From assembly GCF_033542235.1 (NCBI RefSeq), contig NZ_JAWRCU010000007.1:186001-250000 (forward strand): a stretch of 64,000 bases of DNA, given 5' to 3'. This stretch comes from JAWRCU01 sp033542235 (GTDB lineage Bacteria > Pseudomonadota > Alphaproteobacteria > Rhizobiales > Rhizobiaceae). This document shows positions 23,934-32,572 of the stretch, in pieces; the first letter of the stretch is position 1, and every line of letters starts with the position of its first letter. Under the pieces are notes generated by a model that was not told the DNA's origin, searched no databases, and was given only the letters and a program-made list of their open reading frames with translations. A program made the position numbers and the translations under genes.

Positions 23934-25142
23934 ATGATGATTGCTGACGATTTCATCTCGACCGAGCATCGTCTCGGCGCGCACAACTATCAGCCGCTCG
24001 ATGTGATCTTGTCGCGCGGCGAGGGAGTGTGGGTCTGGGACGTCGAGGGCAGGCGATATCTCGACTGCCTGTCGGCCTATTCGGCCGTGAACCAGGGCCA
24101 CTGCCACCCGAAAATCCTTGCCGCTATGATCGAGCAGGCGAAGAAGCTGACGCTCACCTCGCGTGCCTTCCGCAACGATCAGCTTGCACCATTCTACGAG
24201 GAGATCGCTGCGCTGACAGGCTCGCACAAGGTGCTGCCCATGAATTCCGGCGCCGAGGCGGTGGAATCCGCGGTCAAGGCTGTTCGCAAATGGGGTTACG
24301 AAGTGAAGGGCGTGCCGGAAGGCAAAGCCGAAATCATCGTCGCCGCCGACAATTTCCACGGCCGAACCATGGGCATCGTCGGCTTTTCGACGGATCCGGA
24401 TGCCCGCGGCGGCTTCGGGCCTTTCGCGCCGGGCTTCGTCATCGTGCCCTTCGGTGACGCGAAGGCCTTCGAGAAGGCAATCACGCCCAACACCGTTGCC
24501 TTCCTCGTCGAGCCGATCCAGGGCGAGGCAGGCGTGATCATCCCGCCCGCCGGTTACTTCACCCGCGTGCGCGAGCTCTGCACGAAAAACAATGTCACGC
24601 TGATCCTCGACGAGATCCAGACCGGGCTCGGCCGCACCGGCAGGCTGCTTGCCGAAGAGCACGAAGGTATCGAGGCCGATGTGACGCTGGTCGGCAAGGC
24701 GTTGTCCGGCGGCTACTATCCTGTTTCGGCGGTGCTCTCCAACTCGGAGGTGCTGGGCGTGCTCCAGCCCGGCCAGCACGGCTCGACCTTCGGCGGCAAC
24801 CCGCTCGCCTGCGCGATCGCGCGTGCAGCGCTGAAGGTCCTCGTCGAAGAGGGGATGATCGAGAACTCGGCGGCCATGGGCGAATATTTCATGGCCGGCC
24901 TGAAATCGATCCGCTCGAACCTCGTGAAGGAGGTGAGGGGGCGTGGGCTGATGCTGGCCGTCGAGCTCAACGCGGAAGCCGGCGGTGCCCGCAAATATTG
25001 CTACGCGCTGAAAGACCTCGGCGTGCTTGCCAAGGACACGCATGGCCACACGATCCGCATCGCCCCGCCGCTAGTCGTGAAGAAGGAAGAGATCGACTGG
25101 GCTCTGGAGCAGTTCGACAAGGTGCTGACAAAGGAAGTCTGA
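23934..25142 (+). CDS. rocD: Ornithine--oxo-acid transaminase
   Basis: PLP-dependent class III aminotransferase of 402 residues converting ornithine to glutamate-5-semialdehyde. The N-terminal HNYQPLDVILSRGEGVWVWD block is diagnostic of ornithine aminotransferase; PLP Lys255 is in VGKALSGGYYPVSAVL, and LDEIQTGLGRTG precedes it. ATG 23934 has a GAGAG upstream and is separated from rocF by 19 bases, so the two are one operon. Confidence 0.96.
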   Translation: MMIADDFISTEHRLGAHNYQPLDVILSRGEGVWVWDVEGRRYLDCLSAYSAVNQGHCHPKILAAMIEQAKKLTLTSRAFRNDQLAPFYEEIAALTGSHKVLPMNSGAEAVESAVKAVRKWGYEVKGVPEGKAEIIVAADNFHGRTMGIVGFSTDPDARGGFGPFAPGFVIVPFGDAKAFEKAITPNTVAFLVEPIQGEAGVIIPPAGYFTRVRELCTKNNVTLILDEIQTGLGRTGRLLAEEHEGIEADVTLVGKALSGGYYPVSAVLSNSEVLGVLQPGQHGSTFGGNPLACAIARAALKVLVEEGMIENSAAMGEYFMAGLKSIRSNLVKEVRGRGLMLAVELNAEAGGARKYCYALKDLGVLAKDTHGHTIRIAPPLVVKKEEIDWALEQFDKVLTKEV

Positions 25143-25161
25143 GCTCGCCCTTGTCAAACCG

Positions 25162-25177
25162 ATAAGTATCGACTTAT
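25162..25177. promoter_or_regulatory. Palindromic operator upstream of arsR-type gene
   Basis: ATAAGTATCGACTTAT is a perfect inverted repeat (ATAAGT-ATCG-ACTTAT), ten bases before the ArsR-family start codon. AT-rich imperfect or perfect palindromes of this type at this position are typical autoregulatory ArsR sites. Confidence 0.62.
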
Positions 25178-25186
25178 AAATCAGGC

Positions 25187-25498
25187 ATGGAATCGGAAAT
25201 CTTTCGTGTCCTGGCCGACCCGACGCGTCGCGCGGTGTTCGAGAGGCTCGCCTCCGGCGAGATGAGCGTCGGCGCGCTGAAAAAGGGCTTCGATATCTCG
25301 CAGCCAGCGATTTCCCAGCATCTGGCGCAGCTGCGAAAGGCTGGCCTTGTGGCCGAGCGGCGCGAGGGCCGCAACACTTTCTATGCGGCGAATCCGGCAG
25401 CGCTCGACCCGTTGCTCGCCTGGATCGATCGCTATCGCAACTTCTGGCCCGACAGGATCGAGCGCCTCAAGACAGTTCTGAAGGAAATGGATCAATGA
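25187..25498 (+). CDS. ArsR family transcriptional regulator
   Basis: A 103-residue winged-helix protein of the ArsR/SmtB type (FRVLADPTRRAVFERLASGEMSV, ISQPAISQHLAQLRKAGLVAERREGRNTFY). No Cys metal site is present, and the C-terminal LLAWIDRYRNFWPDRIERL helix is typical of the branch paired with SRPBCC/AHSA1 proteins. It overlaps the next gene by four bases (ATGA) and has a perfect palindrome just upstream. Confidence 0.93.
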   Translation: MESEIFRVLADPTRRAVFERLASGEMSVGALKKGFDISQPAISQHLAQLRKAGLVAERREGRNTFYAANPAALDPLLAWIDRYRNFWPDRIERLKTVLKEMDQ

Positions 25499-25944
25499 GC
25501 GAGAGCAAACACCGGAAAGAAGACGAGGAATCGCGTTCGATCGCATTCGAATGCGACTTGCCCGAGCCCCCGGACAAGGTCTGGCGCGCGTTGACCACGC
25601 CCGAGTTCGTTTCCGAATGGCTGCTGCCGACCGATCTTGTTCCTGAAGCCGGAGAGAAATTTGCCTTCCGGGACTCTCCCGAGACGGAGATCGAATGCGA
25701 AGTGCTGTCAGTCGAGCCGCAACGGTCGATCAGCTTTGGCTGGCGCGATGCTGAGGCTCGCCGCAATCGCCTGAATTCGACGGTGACGTTCGAGATCGCC
25801 GGAACTGACAGAGGAGGAACGCATCTCAGGATCGTCCACGAGGTTCGCTACGAAGCACAGGCCGTCACGGCAATCGCAACCATACCGCGTGTCACCGCCA
25901 CGGCCGCGAACGACAATTTGATGCAGCTTCGGCTGGCCGCCTGA
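25495..25944 (+). CDS. SRPBCC (AHSA1-like) domain protein
   Basis: A 149-residue START/AHSA1-like ligand-binding fold: FECDLPEPPDKVWRALTTPEFVSEWLLP at the N-terminus and TVTFEIAGTDRGGTHLRIVHEV in the C-terminal half. Translationally coupled to the upstream ArsR gene, the very common ArsR-SRPBCC pair in rhizobia. The ligand is unknown. Slightly unusual is the C-terminal tail rich in Ala/Thr after EVRYEAQAV, where family members usually have a long amphipathic helix. Confidence 0.85.
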   Translation: MSESKHRKEDEESRSIAFECDLPEPPDKVWRALTTPEFVSEWLLPTDLVPEAGEKFAFRDSPETEIECEVLSVEPQRSISFGWRDAEARRNRLNSTVTFEIAGTDRGGTHLRIVHEVRYEAQAVTAIATIPRVTATAANDNLMQLRLAA

Positions 25945-26015
25945 GCGAGACCGCGAAAGCGTCGCACCGTTTGCGACAAGAGCCCGCGACAACAAACCAA
26001 TTGTAGAGGTCCGCC

Positions 26016-26651
26016 ATGAGCATAGCCAATCTTGTCCCGGTCGTTATCGAGCAGTCGAGCCGCGGCGAGCGCTCCTTCGACATCTTCTCGCGGCTCCTGC
26101 GGGAGCGCATCATCTTCCTCAACGGACCGATCGACGACAATGTCTCCGCGCTGGTCTGCGCGCAGCTCCTGTCGCTGGAATCGGACAATCCGAAGAAGGA
26201 GATCTCGCTCTACATCAACTCGCCCGGCGGCGTGGTGACCAGCGGTTTCGCGATCTACGACACCATGCAATACATCAATTGCCCGGTCTCGACGGTCTGC
26301 ATGGGCACCGCCCGCTCGATGGGCTCTTTCCTCCTGATGGCCGGCACGCCGGGGCTGCGGATCGCGCTCCCCAATTCGAGCGTCGTCGTCCATCAGCCGC
26401 TCGGCGGTTTCCAGGGGCAGGCTTCGGATATCGAGCGGCATGCGCAGGATATCATCAAGGTCAAGCGGCGTATGATCGAGCTTTACGCGAAACATTGCGG
26501 CCGTACGCTGGAAGAGGTGGAGCGCACGCTCGATCGCGACTACTTCATGAATGCCGAGGAGGCAAAGGCCTGGGGTCTCATCGACCACATCTACGAGAAG
26601 CGGTTGCCCTCCGCGGCGACTGATCTGTTGACTTCCGGCGTGTCGAACTAG
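26016..26651 (+). CDS. clpP: ATP-dependent Clp protease proteolytic subunit (ClpP paralogue)
   Basis: ClpP serine protease of 211 residues with an intact triad: Ser101 (GTARSMGSF), His126 (VVVHQPLGG) and Asp175 (DRDYFMNAEEA), at the spacing seen in E. coli ClpP. The nucleophile loop GTARSMG differs from the usual GQAASMG. No clpX or tig is adjacent, so this is a stand-alone copy; rhizobia carry several ClpP paralogues and this looks like an accessory one. It needs a Clp ATPase encoded elsewhere. Confidence 0.93.
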   Translation: MSIANLVPVVIEQSSRGERSFDIFSRLLRERIIFLNGPIDDNVSALVCAQLLSLESDNPKKEISLYINSPGGVVTSGFAIYDTMQYINCPVSTVCMGTARSMGSFLLMAGTPGLRIALPNSSVVVHQPLGGFQGQASDIERHAQDIIKVKRRMIELYAKHCGRTLEEVERTLDRDYFMNAEEAKAWGLIDHIYEKRLPSAATDLLTSGVSN

Positions 26652-27352
26652 TCGCGCAGGATCATCCGGTCGCCGCGTACATCGAAACCGGACAGGGTAC
26701 CGATGAAATTCATGCCGAGCAGGCTCAATCCGATGGAGCCCTGCTCGGTGATGAAGACAGGAACGCGGTGGCGCGTGATGGTGCCTACGCTCAGCGTGTC
26801 GGCGACGACTACCGCAGCGCGGGCACTGCCGTTCGCGGTCTCGACCGGAACGTTGAAATTGAGCGCTGAGGTATCGAAGCCGACCCGGCGGGCGTCCGCG
26901 AGGGTTAGCACGCTGGCGGATGCACCCGTGTCGACGATGAAGTCGACGGTCTTGCCGTTGACGGCGCCGCGCGCGCCGAAATGGCCATTGGCAAGCTTCT
27001 CCAGCATCACCGTGTTGCCGTCGTCGCTGATGGAGAGCGGGCTGCCCGGGATCAGCCCGGCGGTAATCCGGTTCGCGACATCTTGCAACTCGTAGCGGTA
27101 CTGATAGACGGCAATCAAGGCGAGGATCGCAAGCACCCAGAGGCCGAGGCTGCGGGCAATGTCTCCGAGCCGCCGGCCCGAACCGAGAATGCCGGCTGCC
27201 AGCACCAGGCCCCAGATGCCGAGGTAAAGCGCCTGGCCGACGCTGTTGGAAGACGTGCCGAGACCGCCTCCCGCCGTGTCGCTGGCGATCAGCAGGATCA
27301 GGCCGATGCCGATCGCGGCCATCGCGATCCAGAACAGGTTTGTGCGGCTCAA
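26648..27352 (-). CDS. Membrane-anchored retropepsin-like aspartic protease (TIGR02281 type)
   Basis: A 234-residue protein with three N-terminal membrane segments (about residues 7-23, 41-57, 68-84) and a C-terminal single-lobe aspartyl protease domain. The active-site motif is DTGAS (Asp141), followed by LSLLGMNFIG, the hydrophobic-hydrophobic-Gly of retropepsins. The domain would face the periplasm. It overlaps the stop of DUF1289 by four bases and converges on clpP, with a four-base overlap of their 3' ends. Substrate unknown. Confidence 0.85.
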   Translation of the reverse strand: MSRTNLFWIAMAAIGIGLILLIASDTAGGGLGTSSNSVGQALYLGIWGLVLAAGILGSGRRLGDIARSLGLWVLAILALIAVYQYRYELQDVANRITAGLIPGSPLSISDDGNTVMLEKLANGHFGARGAVNGKTVDFIVDTGASASVLTLADARRVGFDTSALNFNVPVETANGSARAAVVVADTLSVGTITRHRVPVFITEQGSIGLSLLGMNFIGTLSGFDVRGDRMILRD

Positions 27353-27582
27353 GCGGTTTCACCCCGTTCGCGCGCCATGCGAGCGCGTCGTGTCTCGCGG
27401 CGCGGTCGGCGCTCGACGGTTTCCAGCCGGGCGGGCAGCTCGGCCATGATAGCGCGGCGGTCATCCGGCGTCATCGATATCCAGCCGGAGATCTCGTCGC
27501 GCGTGCGGCCGCAGCCGAAGCAATAGCCGGTCTTCATGTCGATCGAGCAGACGAGGATGCAGGGCGATTCGATGGCCGTCAT
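27349..27582 (-). CDS. DUF1289 domain protein
   Basis: A 77-residue small protein with the DUF1289 Cys pattern: SPCILVC, then YCFGCGRTRDEISGW, suggesting a small metal-binding fold, and a basic C-terminal tail (RRPRRETRRARMARER). It is translationally coupled to the retropepsin-like gene, a linkage often seen in Rhizobiales. Function unknown. Confidence 0.87.
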   Translation of the reverse strand: MTAIESPCILVCSIDMKTGYCFGCGRTRDEISGWISMTPDDRRAIMAELPARLETVERRPRRETRRARMARERGETA

Positions 27583-27691
27583 TCCGTAGAGCGTCCCAAG
27601 CGTTGATCAGATGATGCAGCGGCTGTCGGATTGCAAGCTCTCGCGCCTGCACCACATTGTGCCTGATCTCTATCACGGCTATTGCGCAGGC

Positions 27692-28705
27692 ATGAATTCT
27701 TCAGTTGCAGCGGCCTCGGGCCTCCCATTCGATGACTTCCGTTCGCTGTTGGCGAACCTACCTCCATTGGACAGAAGTGCGGCAGTCCGTGTGCGCGACG
27801 ACTTCGCCCGCATGGACAAGCCTGCCCGTTCGCTTGGCCGCATCGAAGGGATGGCTATGTGGCTTGCTGCATGCACAGGCCGCATGCCGGCAGTGACGCG
27901 ACCGGTCGTTGCCATCTTTGCGGGAAACCACGGCGCTGCGCGCCACGGCATCTCGCCGCGTCCGATTGAGGCGACGCAACGCCTTGTCGAGTTGGCTGCG
28001 GCGGGAGGCGCCGCGATCAACCAGCTTTGCATCGCCTACGATCTCGGCCTGAAGCTCTACGATCTTGCGCTTGAACTGCCGACGGCGGACTTTACCGCGG
28101 ACGCCGCGCTGGACGAGCGCGCCACCGCGGCGACAATGGCTTTCGGCATGGAGGCTGTGGCAGGCGGCGTCGATCTCATCGCGCTTGGCGACATCGGCGT
28201 CGGCGGCTCGACCGCCGCCGCGGCGATCGCAGCCGCGCTCTTTGGCGGCGGCGGTGCTGATTGGGTCGGGCCGGGTTCGGGCGCAGATACTGACATGATC
28301 GCTCGGAAGGCCGAAATCGTCGATCGCGGTCTTGCCTTGCACGCCGCGCATCTCAAGGACCCGCTCGAGGTACTCGCCCGCTTCGGCGGCCGCGAATTCG
28401 CAGCGATCGCCGGCGCCATTCTCGCGGCGCGGATGGAAAATAAGGCGGTCATCCTCGATGGCTTCACGAGCACCGCCGCTGCGGCGGTACTGCAACGCGT
28501 CAATCCTGCAGCGCTCGATCACTGCCTGCTCGCGCATGTCTCGAGCGAACCCGGCCATCGCAAGCTGGCCGGGAAGCTCGGCCTGAAGCCCCTGCTCAAT
28601 TTCGGTCTCGGCCACGGGGAGGGGACCGGTGCCGCGATTGCGGCAGGTATCGTCAAGGCCGCCGCGCTGGTCCATTCCGGAATGACCGCCGCCTTGCCGA
28701 AATGA
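27692..28705 (+). CDS. cobT: Nicotinate-nucleotide--dimethylbenzimidazole phosphoribosyltransferase CobT
   Basis: Makes alpha-ribazole phosphate from dimethylbenzimidazole and nicotinate mononucleotide for the lower loop of cobalamin. The 337-residue length is normal from the ATG at 27692; the earlier in-frame Met would add a non-family leader. Visible motifs are VAIFAGNHGAARHGIS, ALGDIGVGGSTAAAA, AVILDGFTSTAAA and GLGHGEGTGAA, the last holding the catalytic Glu. No other cobalamin gene is in the window. A palindromic repeat follows it. Confidence 0.95.
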   Translation: MNSSVAAASGLPFDDFRSLLANLPPLDRSAAVRVRDDFARMDKPARSLGRIEGMAMWLAACTGRMPAVTRPVVAIFAGNHGAARHGISPRPIEATQRLVELAAAGGAAINQLCIAYDLGLKLYDLALELPTADFTADAALDERATAATMAFGMEAVAGGVDLIALGDIGVGGSTAAAAIAAALFGGGGADWVGPGSGADTDMIARKAEIVDRGLALHAAHLKDPLEVLARFGGREFAAIAGAILAARMENKAVILDGFTSTAAAAVLQRVNPAALDHCLLAHVSSEPGHRKLAGKLGLKPLLNFGLGHGEGTGAAIAAGIVKAAALVHSGMTAALPK

Positions 28706-28711
28706 TCTGAA

Positions 28712-28832
28712 GCATGATCCCGAACCGAAGGTCAGCGTAGCAAAAAGTTGCAGACTTTTCGGATAAGATCATGCTGCAAAAACAAAGAGCTAGAGCAGGA
28801 TGAACAACTCCGCTCGAATTCATCTTGCTCTA
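28712..28832. repeat. Rhizobial-type intergenic palindromic repeat, copy A
   Basis: The stretch between convergent cobT and the kinase gene has two hairpin modules. The first begins CATGATCCCGAACCG and ends GATCATGCTGCAAAA; the second pairs TAGAGCAGGATGAA (28791-28804) with TTCATCTTGCTCTA (28819-28832). The second arm includes the kinase stop codon. A related first module is at 51421-51490. It probably also serves as a bidirectional terminator. Confidence 0.75.
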
Positions 28833-30359
28833 ACGTCGCCGCCCGGCGACGCGCTGCACTGCCACCGTAGGCATCGCCGGCAACGCCTCCATGACGCGAA
28901 CGGGGGGAAAGATGGCGACCGCCTCGGTTCCTTCGCGCAGCTTCGAATGCAGCTGGAACTCGCCGCCATGCAAGTGGAGCAGGCCCTGCACGATCGGCAG
29001 TCCGAGGCCGGTTCCCTGCTCGGCGCTCTTGATGGCGATGGACCCCTGGCCGAAGGCCGAGAGCACGACCGGTATCTCGTCGGCCGGGATGCCCGGTCCG
29101 TTGTCCTTGACGGAGAGATACTGTCCGCCACCTGCCGTCCAGCCGACGCGCACGCGGATCTCGCCGCCGGTCGGCGTGAATTTCACAGCGTTCGACAAGA
29201 GGTTGAGCGCTATTTGCCGCACCGCCCGTTCGTCGGCGAAAAGCCGTGGCAAGGTCGGCTCGAACTCCTGAATGATGCGAATGCCTTTGTTGCGAGCCTT
29301 CAGCTCCATCATGTGGCAGCAATCTTCGACGAGACCGAGCAGGGTCAGCGGCTCCTCGTTGAGCTGATAGCGGCCGGCTTCGATTCGCGAGAGGTCGAGG
29401 ATCTCGTTGATCAGGTCGAGCAGATGCTGCCCGGAATCGTGGATGTCGCGGGCATATTCGCGGTAGGTCGCGTTGCCCATCGGCCCGAGCACCTCGTTGC
29501 TCATCACCTCGGAGAAGCCGAGCACGGCGTTGAGCGGCGTCCTGAGCTCATGGCTCATCGAGGCGAGAAAGCGCGATTTGGCGAGGTTGGCTTCCTCGGC
29601 GCGCCGGCGCGCCTCGTCCGACATGGATTTGGCCGTCTCCAGCTCTGCGATGAGCGAATCCTTCTCCGTTCGGAATGACAGGAGCATCAGCGTCGATTTG
29701 TTCAGCCGGGTCGCGACATAGGAAAAGAACGGCAACGAGAGTATCAGCAGGCCGACCATCATCGTTTCGATCGGCATCCAGGACGTGGCGCTGGTGAACG
29801 CGTAGACGAAGACCGGCAGAATGAAGGTGACGATCAGAGCCCCGCGCAGCGATGAGGTGATCAGAGCAGTCGCTGCGATCGCAAGCAGGATGACGACCGC
29901 CTTCACCGCCGTGAACTGGTCGAGCCTGCAGTCCGTGCAGCCGAGGGATGCGAAATAGGCCCAGCCGAGCCCGCTGACGAAATGCGCGACCAGGAAGTTG
30001 CGGCGCACCGCCGACGCGTCGATGTCGGCTGCTTCGGTGCGGTCGGCGCGCTGCGCAACGATGGCAAGACCCCCGTAACAGGCGACGGCGATCATGGCCC
30101 AGATCAGAATATCGACGCCCAACCCTGCGAACAGACCGGCCGCCCCGATCACCAGCACCAGCAATGGGATAGCCGTTGCGCCGCTGACTACGGCGTGCGC
30201 GTGCAGCTTCAGGAGCTCGCGATCGAAGACCGGGTTGCCAGCCTGTTGCGACAGACGATCGCGTGTGCGACGCACCGCACGGGCGACATCGCTGTTGCGA
30301 TGCGCTTTGGTGCGGTCCACAATGTTCTTGTCCGCAAGGTTGGAGCGTACCAGCGCCAT
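28830..30359 (-). CDS. Membrane sensor histidine kinase (HisKA/HATPase)
   Basis: A 509-residue kinase. The N-terminal half has about six membrane helices (residues 55-210) and no recognisable PAS or periplasmic domain. A short coiled segment (EKDSLIAELETAKSMSDEARRRAEEANLAKS) leads to HisKA with His270 in SMSHELRTPLN, then the N box NLLSNAVKF, DNGPGIP and GTGLGLP. DHp sequence resembles PleC/DivJ/PdhS-like alphaproteobacterial kinases (FSEVMSNEVLGPMGN). No response regulator is adjacent, so it is an orphan kinase; signal unknown. Confidence 0.9.
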   Translation of the reverse strand: MALVRSNLADKNIVDRTKAHRNSDVARAVRRTRDRLSQQAGNPVFDRELLKLHAHAVVSGATAIPLLVLVIGAAGLFAGLGVDILIWAMIAVACYGGLAIVAQRADRTEAADIDASAVRRNFLVAHFVSGLGWAYFASLGCTDCRLDQFTAVKAVVILLAIAATALITSSLRGALIVTFILPVFVYAFTSATSWMPIETMMVGLLILSLPFFSYVATRLNKSTLMLLSFRTEKDSLIAELETAKSMSDEARRRAEEANLAKSRFLASMSHELRTPLNAVLGFSEVMSNEVLGPMGNATYREYARDIHDSGQHLLDLINEILDLSRIEAGRYQLNEEPLTLLGLVEDCCHMMELKARNKGIRIIQEFEPTLPRLFADERAVRQIALNLLSNAVKFTPTGGEIRVRVGWTAGGGQYLSVKDNGPGIPADEIPVVLSAFGQGSIAIKSAEQGTGLGLPIVQGLLHLHGGEFQLHSKLREGTEAVAIFPPVRVMEALPAMPTVAVQRVAGRRR

Positions 30360-30451
30360 CAGGCTTCTATTTCAGCGTGCCGCCCTTCCCGGAGCTGGCG
30401 GCCGTTCATTCCCGCAAACTAATTGTCAATGATTAATGGAGCCTTCCCCCG

Positions 30452-31072
30452 ATGACCCGGCGCCCGGCGGAAAGCTACCGGCGCCGCCGCTATTCTGCGC
30501 GCCCGAGGAGCCGGTTCCAGCAGCTTCTCGATTATGCGCTGGCAGCGGCAATACTCGGGCTTCTCGCTCTCGTATCCGCGCGGTTGGATCATGTGTCCAC
30601 CAGGCAACTTGCAGGCGAGCCAATGATAAACGACGGCGATTCCATCACGCTGAAGGGTGAACGTATCAGGTTGCGCGGCATAGACGCGCCGGAATATATG
30701 CAGACCTGCGAAAGGGATGGTGTCACCTATCCGTGCGGCCGCCGGTCTCGCGAGGCGCTGGCGAGGCTTGCCAAGAACGGCCCGGTCAACTGCTCCGGAT
30801 GGGAGCGCGACCGTTACGGCCGGCTGCTTGCAACCTGCACTGCCGGCGGCATCGAACTCAATCGCCGGCAGGTCGAGGAGGGCTGGGCGGTCGCTTACGG
30901 CAACTATGAGGACGCCGAAGAATCTGCCCGCGAAAGAGGACTGGGCATCTGGGCCGGCTCCTTCGAACGCCCGCGCGACTGGCGCGCGGAGCATGGCGGA
31001 AGGGCCGAAGTCGATCACGGGGCATTTGCCCGGATCCTCAACTGGCTCAAGGCGATCTTCGGCTTCGTATGA
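30452..31072 (+). CDS. Thermonuclease family protein (SNase-like), membrane anchored
   Basis: A 206-residue protein with one N-terminal membrane segment (about residues 25-43) followed by a staphylococcal-nuclease domain: GDSITLKGERIRLRGIDAPE, then WERDRYGRLLATC and GWAVAY. Arg in RLRGIDAPE and the DRYGR Arg match catalytic positions of the family. The domain would act outside the cytoplasm, possibly degrading DNA/RNA. A basic N-terminus (RRPAESYRRRRYSARPRSR) sits on the cytoplasmic side. Confidence 0.85.
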   Translation: MTRRPAESYRRRRYSARPRSRFQQLLDYALAAAILGLLALVSARLDHVSTRQLAGEPMINDGDSITLKGERIRLRGIDAPEYMQTCERDGVTYPCGRRSREALARLAKNGPVNCSGWERDRYGRLLATCTAGGIELNRRQVEEGWAVAYGNYEDAEESARERGLGIWAGSFERPRDWRAEHGGRAEVDHGAFARILNWLKAIFGFV

Positions 31073-31231
31073 GGCGTGGTCTGTGCTGTCCTCCCGCAGG
31101 ACGGCGTGCTCCTGGACGGCCGGCCTGCGAGATAGAAGTTTGGCCCGGAAGTCAGAATGGTAAAACAAGTAGTTATCGGCGGGTGTTGATTTGAAACCGA
31201 GCGTTGTGGTGCTGATGATTGGAACAAGACG

Positions 31232-31843
31232 ATGAAGCTGTTCGACGGCGGCCGCGCGCCGAATCCGCGGCGGACACGTATCTTCCTTGCCGAGAAGGAC
31301 ATCACCATACCGCTGGTGCCGGTCGACATGGGCGCCTTGGAGCACAAAGGCGATGCAATTGCCTCGCGCAACCCGCTAAGAAGGCTGCCTGTGCTCGAGT
31401 TCGACGACGGGACAATCCTTTGCGAATCGGTGGCGATCTGCCGCTATTTCGAGGAATTGCAGCCCGAGCCGGCACTGTTCGGCAGAGGGGCTCTCGGCAA
31501 AGCAACGGTCGAGATGTGGCAGCGTCGCGTCGAGTTCAACCTGTTCGGGCCCGTCTCGGCCGCTTTCCGGCACATCCATCCTGCCATGAAGGAGTGGGAG
31601 GTTCCGCAGGTTTCCGAATGGGGCGAGGTCAACAAGGCGAAGGCACTGGAGTTCATGCAACTCCTCGATCGCGAGCTTTCCGGACGAGAGTTCGTCGCCG
31701 GCGACGAATTCTCGATCGCCGATATCACAGGACTGGTCGCTGTCGACTTCATGAAGCCCGCGCGTATTTCTGTACCTGAAGAGCTCGTCCACATCCGCCG
31801 CTGGCACAAGGCGATCTCCAGCCGGCCGAGCGCTGCTGCCTGA
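31232..31843 (+). CDS. Glutathione S-transferase family protein
   Basis: A 203-residue GST: thioredoxin-fold N-domain (MKLFDGGRAPNPRRTRIFLAEK, PVLEFDDGTILCESVAICRYFEE, with the ESxAI glutathione contact) and an all-helical C-domain containing REFVAGDEFSIADITGLVAVDF, the conserved N-cap/hydrophobic staple. Starts after GGAAC. It is followed two bases later by the uracil-DNA-glycosylase-like gene, so they are co-transcribed. Substrate unknown. Confidence 0.92.
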   Translation: MKLFDGGRAPNPRRTRIFLAEKDITIPLVPVDMGALEHKGDAIASRNPLRRLPVLEFDDGTILCESVAICRYFEELQPEPALFGRGALGKATVEMWQRRVEFNLFGPVSAAFRHIHPAMKEWEVPQVSEWGEVNKAKALEFMQLLDRELSGREFVAGDEFSIADITGLVAVDFMKPARISVPEELVHIRRWHKAISSRPSAAA

Positions 31844-31844
31844 C

Positions 31845-32486
31845 GTGACTCCCGAACTGGAATCCGTCCTTTCCGGAATTCGCGCTTGTCGCATCTGCCG
31901 CGACGCACCGCTCGGCAAGCCATTGCCGCACGAGCCGCGTCCCGTGCTTCTGCCATCCTCGACAGCGAAAATACTGATTGCAGGCCAGGCGCCCGGCACG
32001 AAGGTGCATCTCTCGGGCACGCCCTTTACGGATGCCTCGGGCGACCGGCTGCGCGACTGGCTGGGCGTAAGCAGTGACGAATTCTACAATCCGGATCTCT
32101 TCTCCATCGTCCCGATGGGCTTCTGCTTTCCGGGCCAGGACGACAGGGGCGGCGACTTGCCGCCGCGGCGCGAATGCGCTCCGAATTGGCGCTTGCCGCT
32201 GATGGCCGCCATGCCGCAGATCGAGCTGGTGCTCACCATCGGCCTTTACGCGCAGGCTTGGCATATCGGCGCTTCCGACAGCCGCTCGCTCACCGAGAGA
32301 GTCCGCGACTGGCGAGCGATTTTCGAGCGCGATCAGAAGCCGCGCGTCATTCCATTGCCGCATCCCTCATGGCGCAACACCGGCTGGGTCAAACGTAACC
32401 CATGGTTCGAAATGGATTTGCTGCCCTTCCTGAAAACGGAAATTCGCAGCAGGATCGGCAGCGCTTCTTGCAATCCAATACCCTGA
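31845..32486 (+). CDS. Uracil-DNA glycosylase family protein
   Basis: A 213-residue UDG-superfamily protein (Pfam UDG fold). Motif region one reads AGQAPGTKVHLSGTPFTDASGDRLRDWLG and the DNA-intercalation motif LPHPSWRN. The N-terminal CRICRD pair is reminiscent of the Fe-S UDG families, but only two Cys are grouped, so a cluster is uncertain. Starts with GTG directly after the GST stop. Likely removes damaged bases, though the branch is poorly characterised. Confidence 0.85.
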   Translation: MTPELESVLSGIRACRICRDAPLGKPLPHEPRPVLLPSSTAKILIAGQAPGTKVHLSGTPFTDASGDRLRDWLGVSSDEFYNPDLFSIVPMGFCFPGQDDRGGDLPPRRECAPNWRLPLMAAMPQIELVLTIGLYAQAWHIGASDSRSLTERVRDWRAIFERDQKPRVIPLPHPSWRNTGWVKRNPWFEMDLLPFLKTEIRSRIGSASCNPIP

Positions 32487-32508
32487 AATTCTCAATCTGC
32501 GAGAATTT
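32486..32508. promoter_or_regulatory. Palindrome between UDG-like gene and Lrp regulator
   Basis: AAATTCTC (32486-32493) pairs perfectly with GAGAATTT (32501-32508) across seven bases. It begins at the UDG stop and lies 65 bases before the Lrp start. Low GC and position suggest an autoregulatory Lrp site; a weak terminator is the alternative because T-rich sequence follows. Confidence 0.5.
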
Positions 32509-32572
32509 TGTTCTTGTTTTGTGATGAAATCCCGGGACAATGAGACGATCTTTCCGCGCCCGGAGTTCTTCC

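Noticed and set aside
23847..25049. 400-residue open frame opposite rocD
   Set aside because: Antisense to a well-conserved aminotransferase; no recognisable protein features and unusual His/Arg-rich composition.
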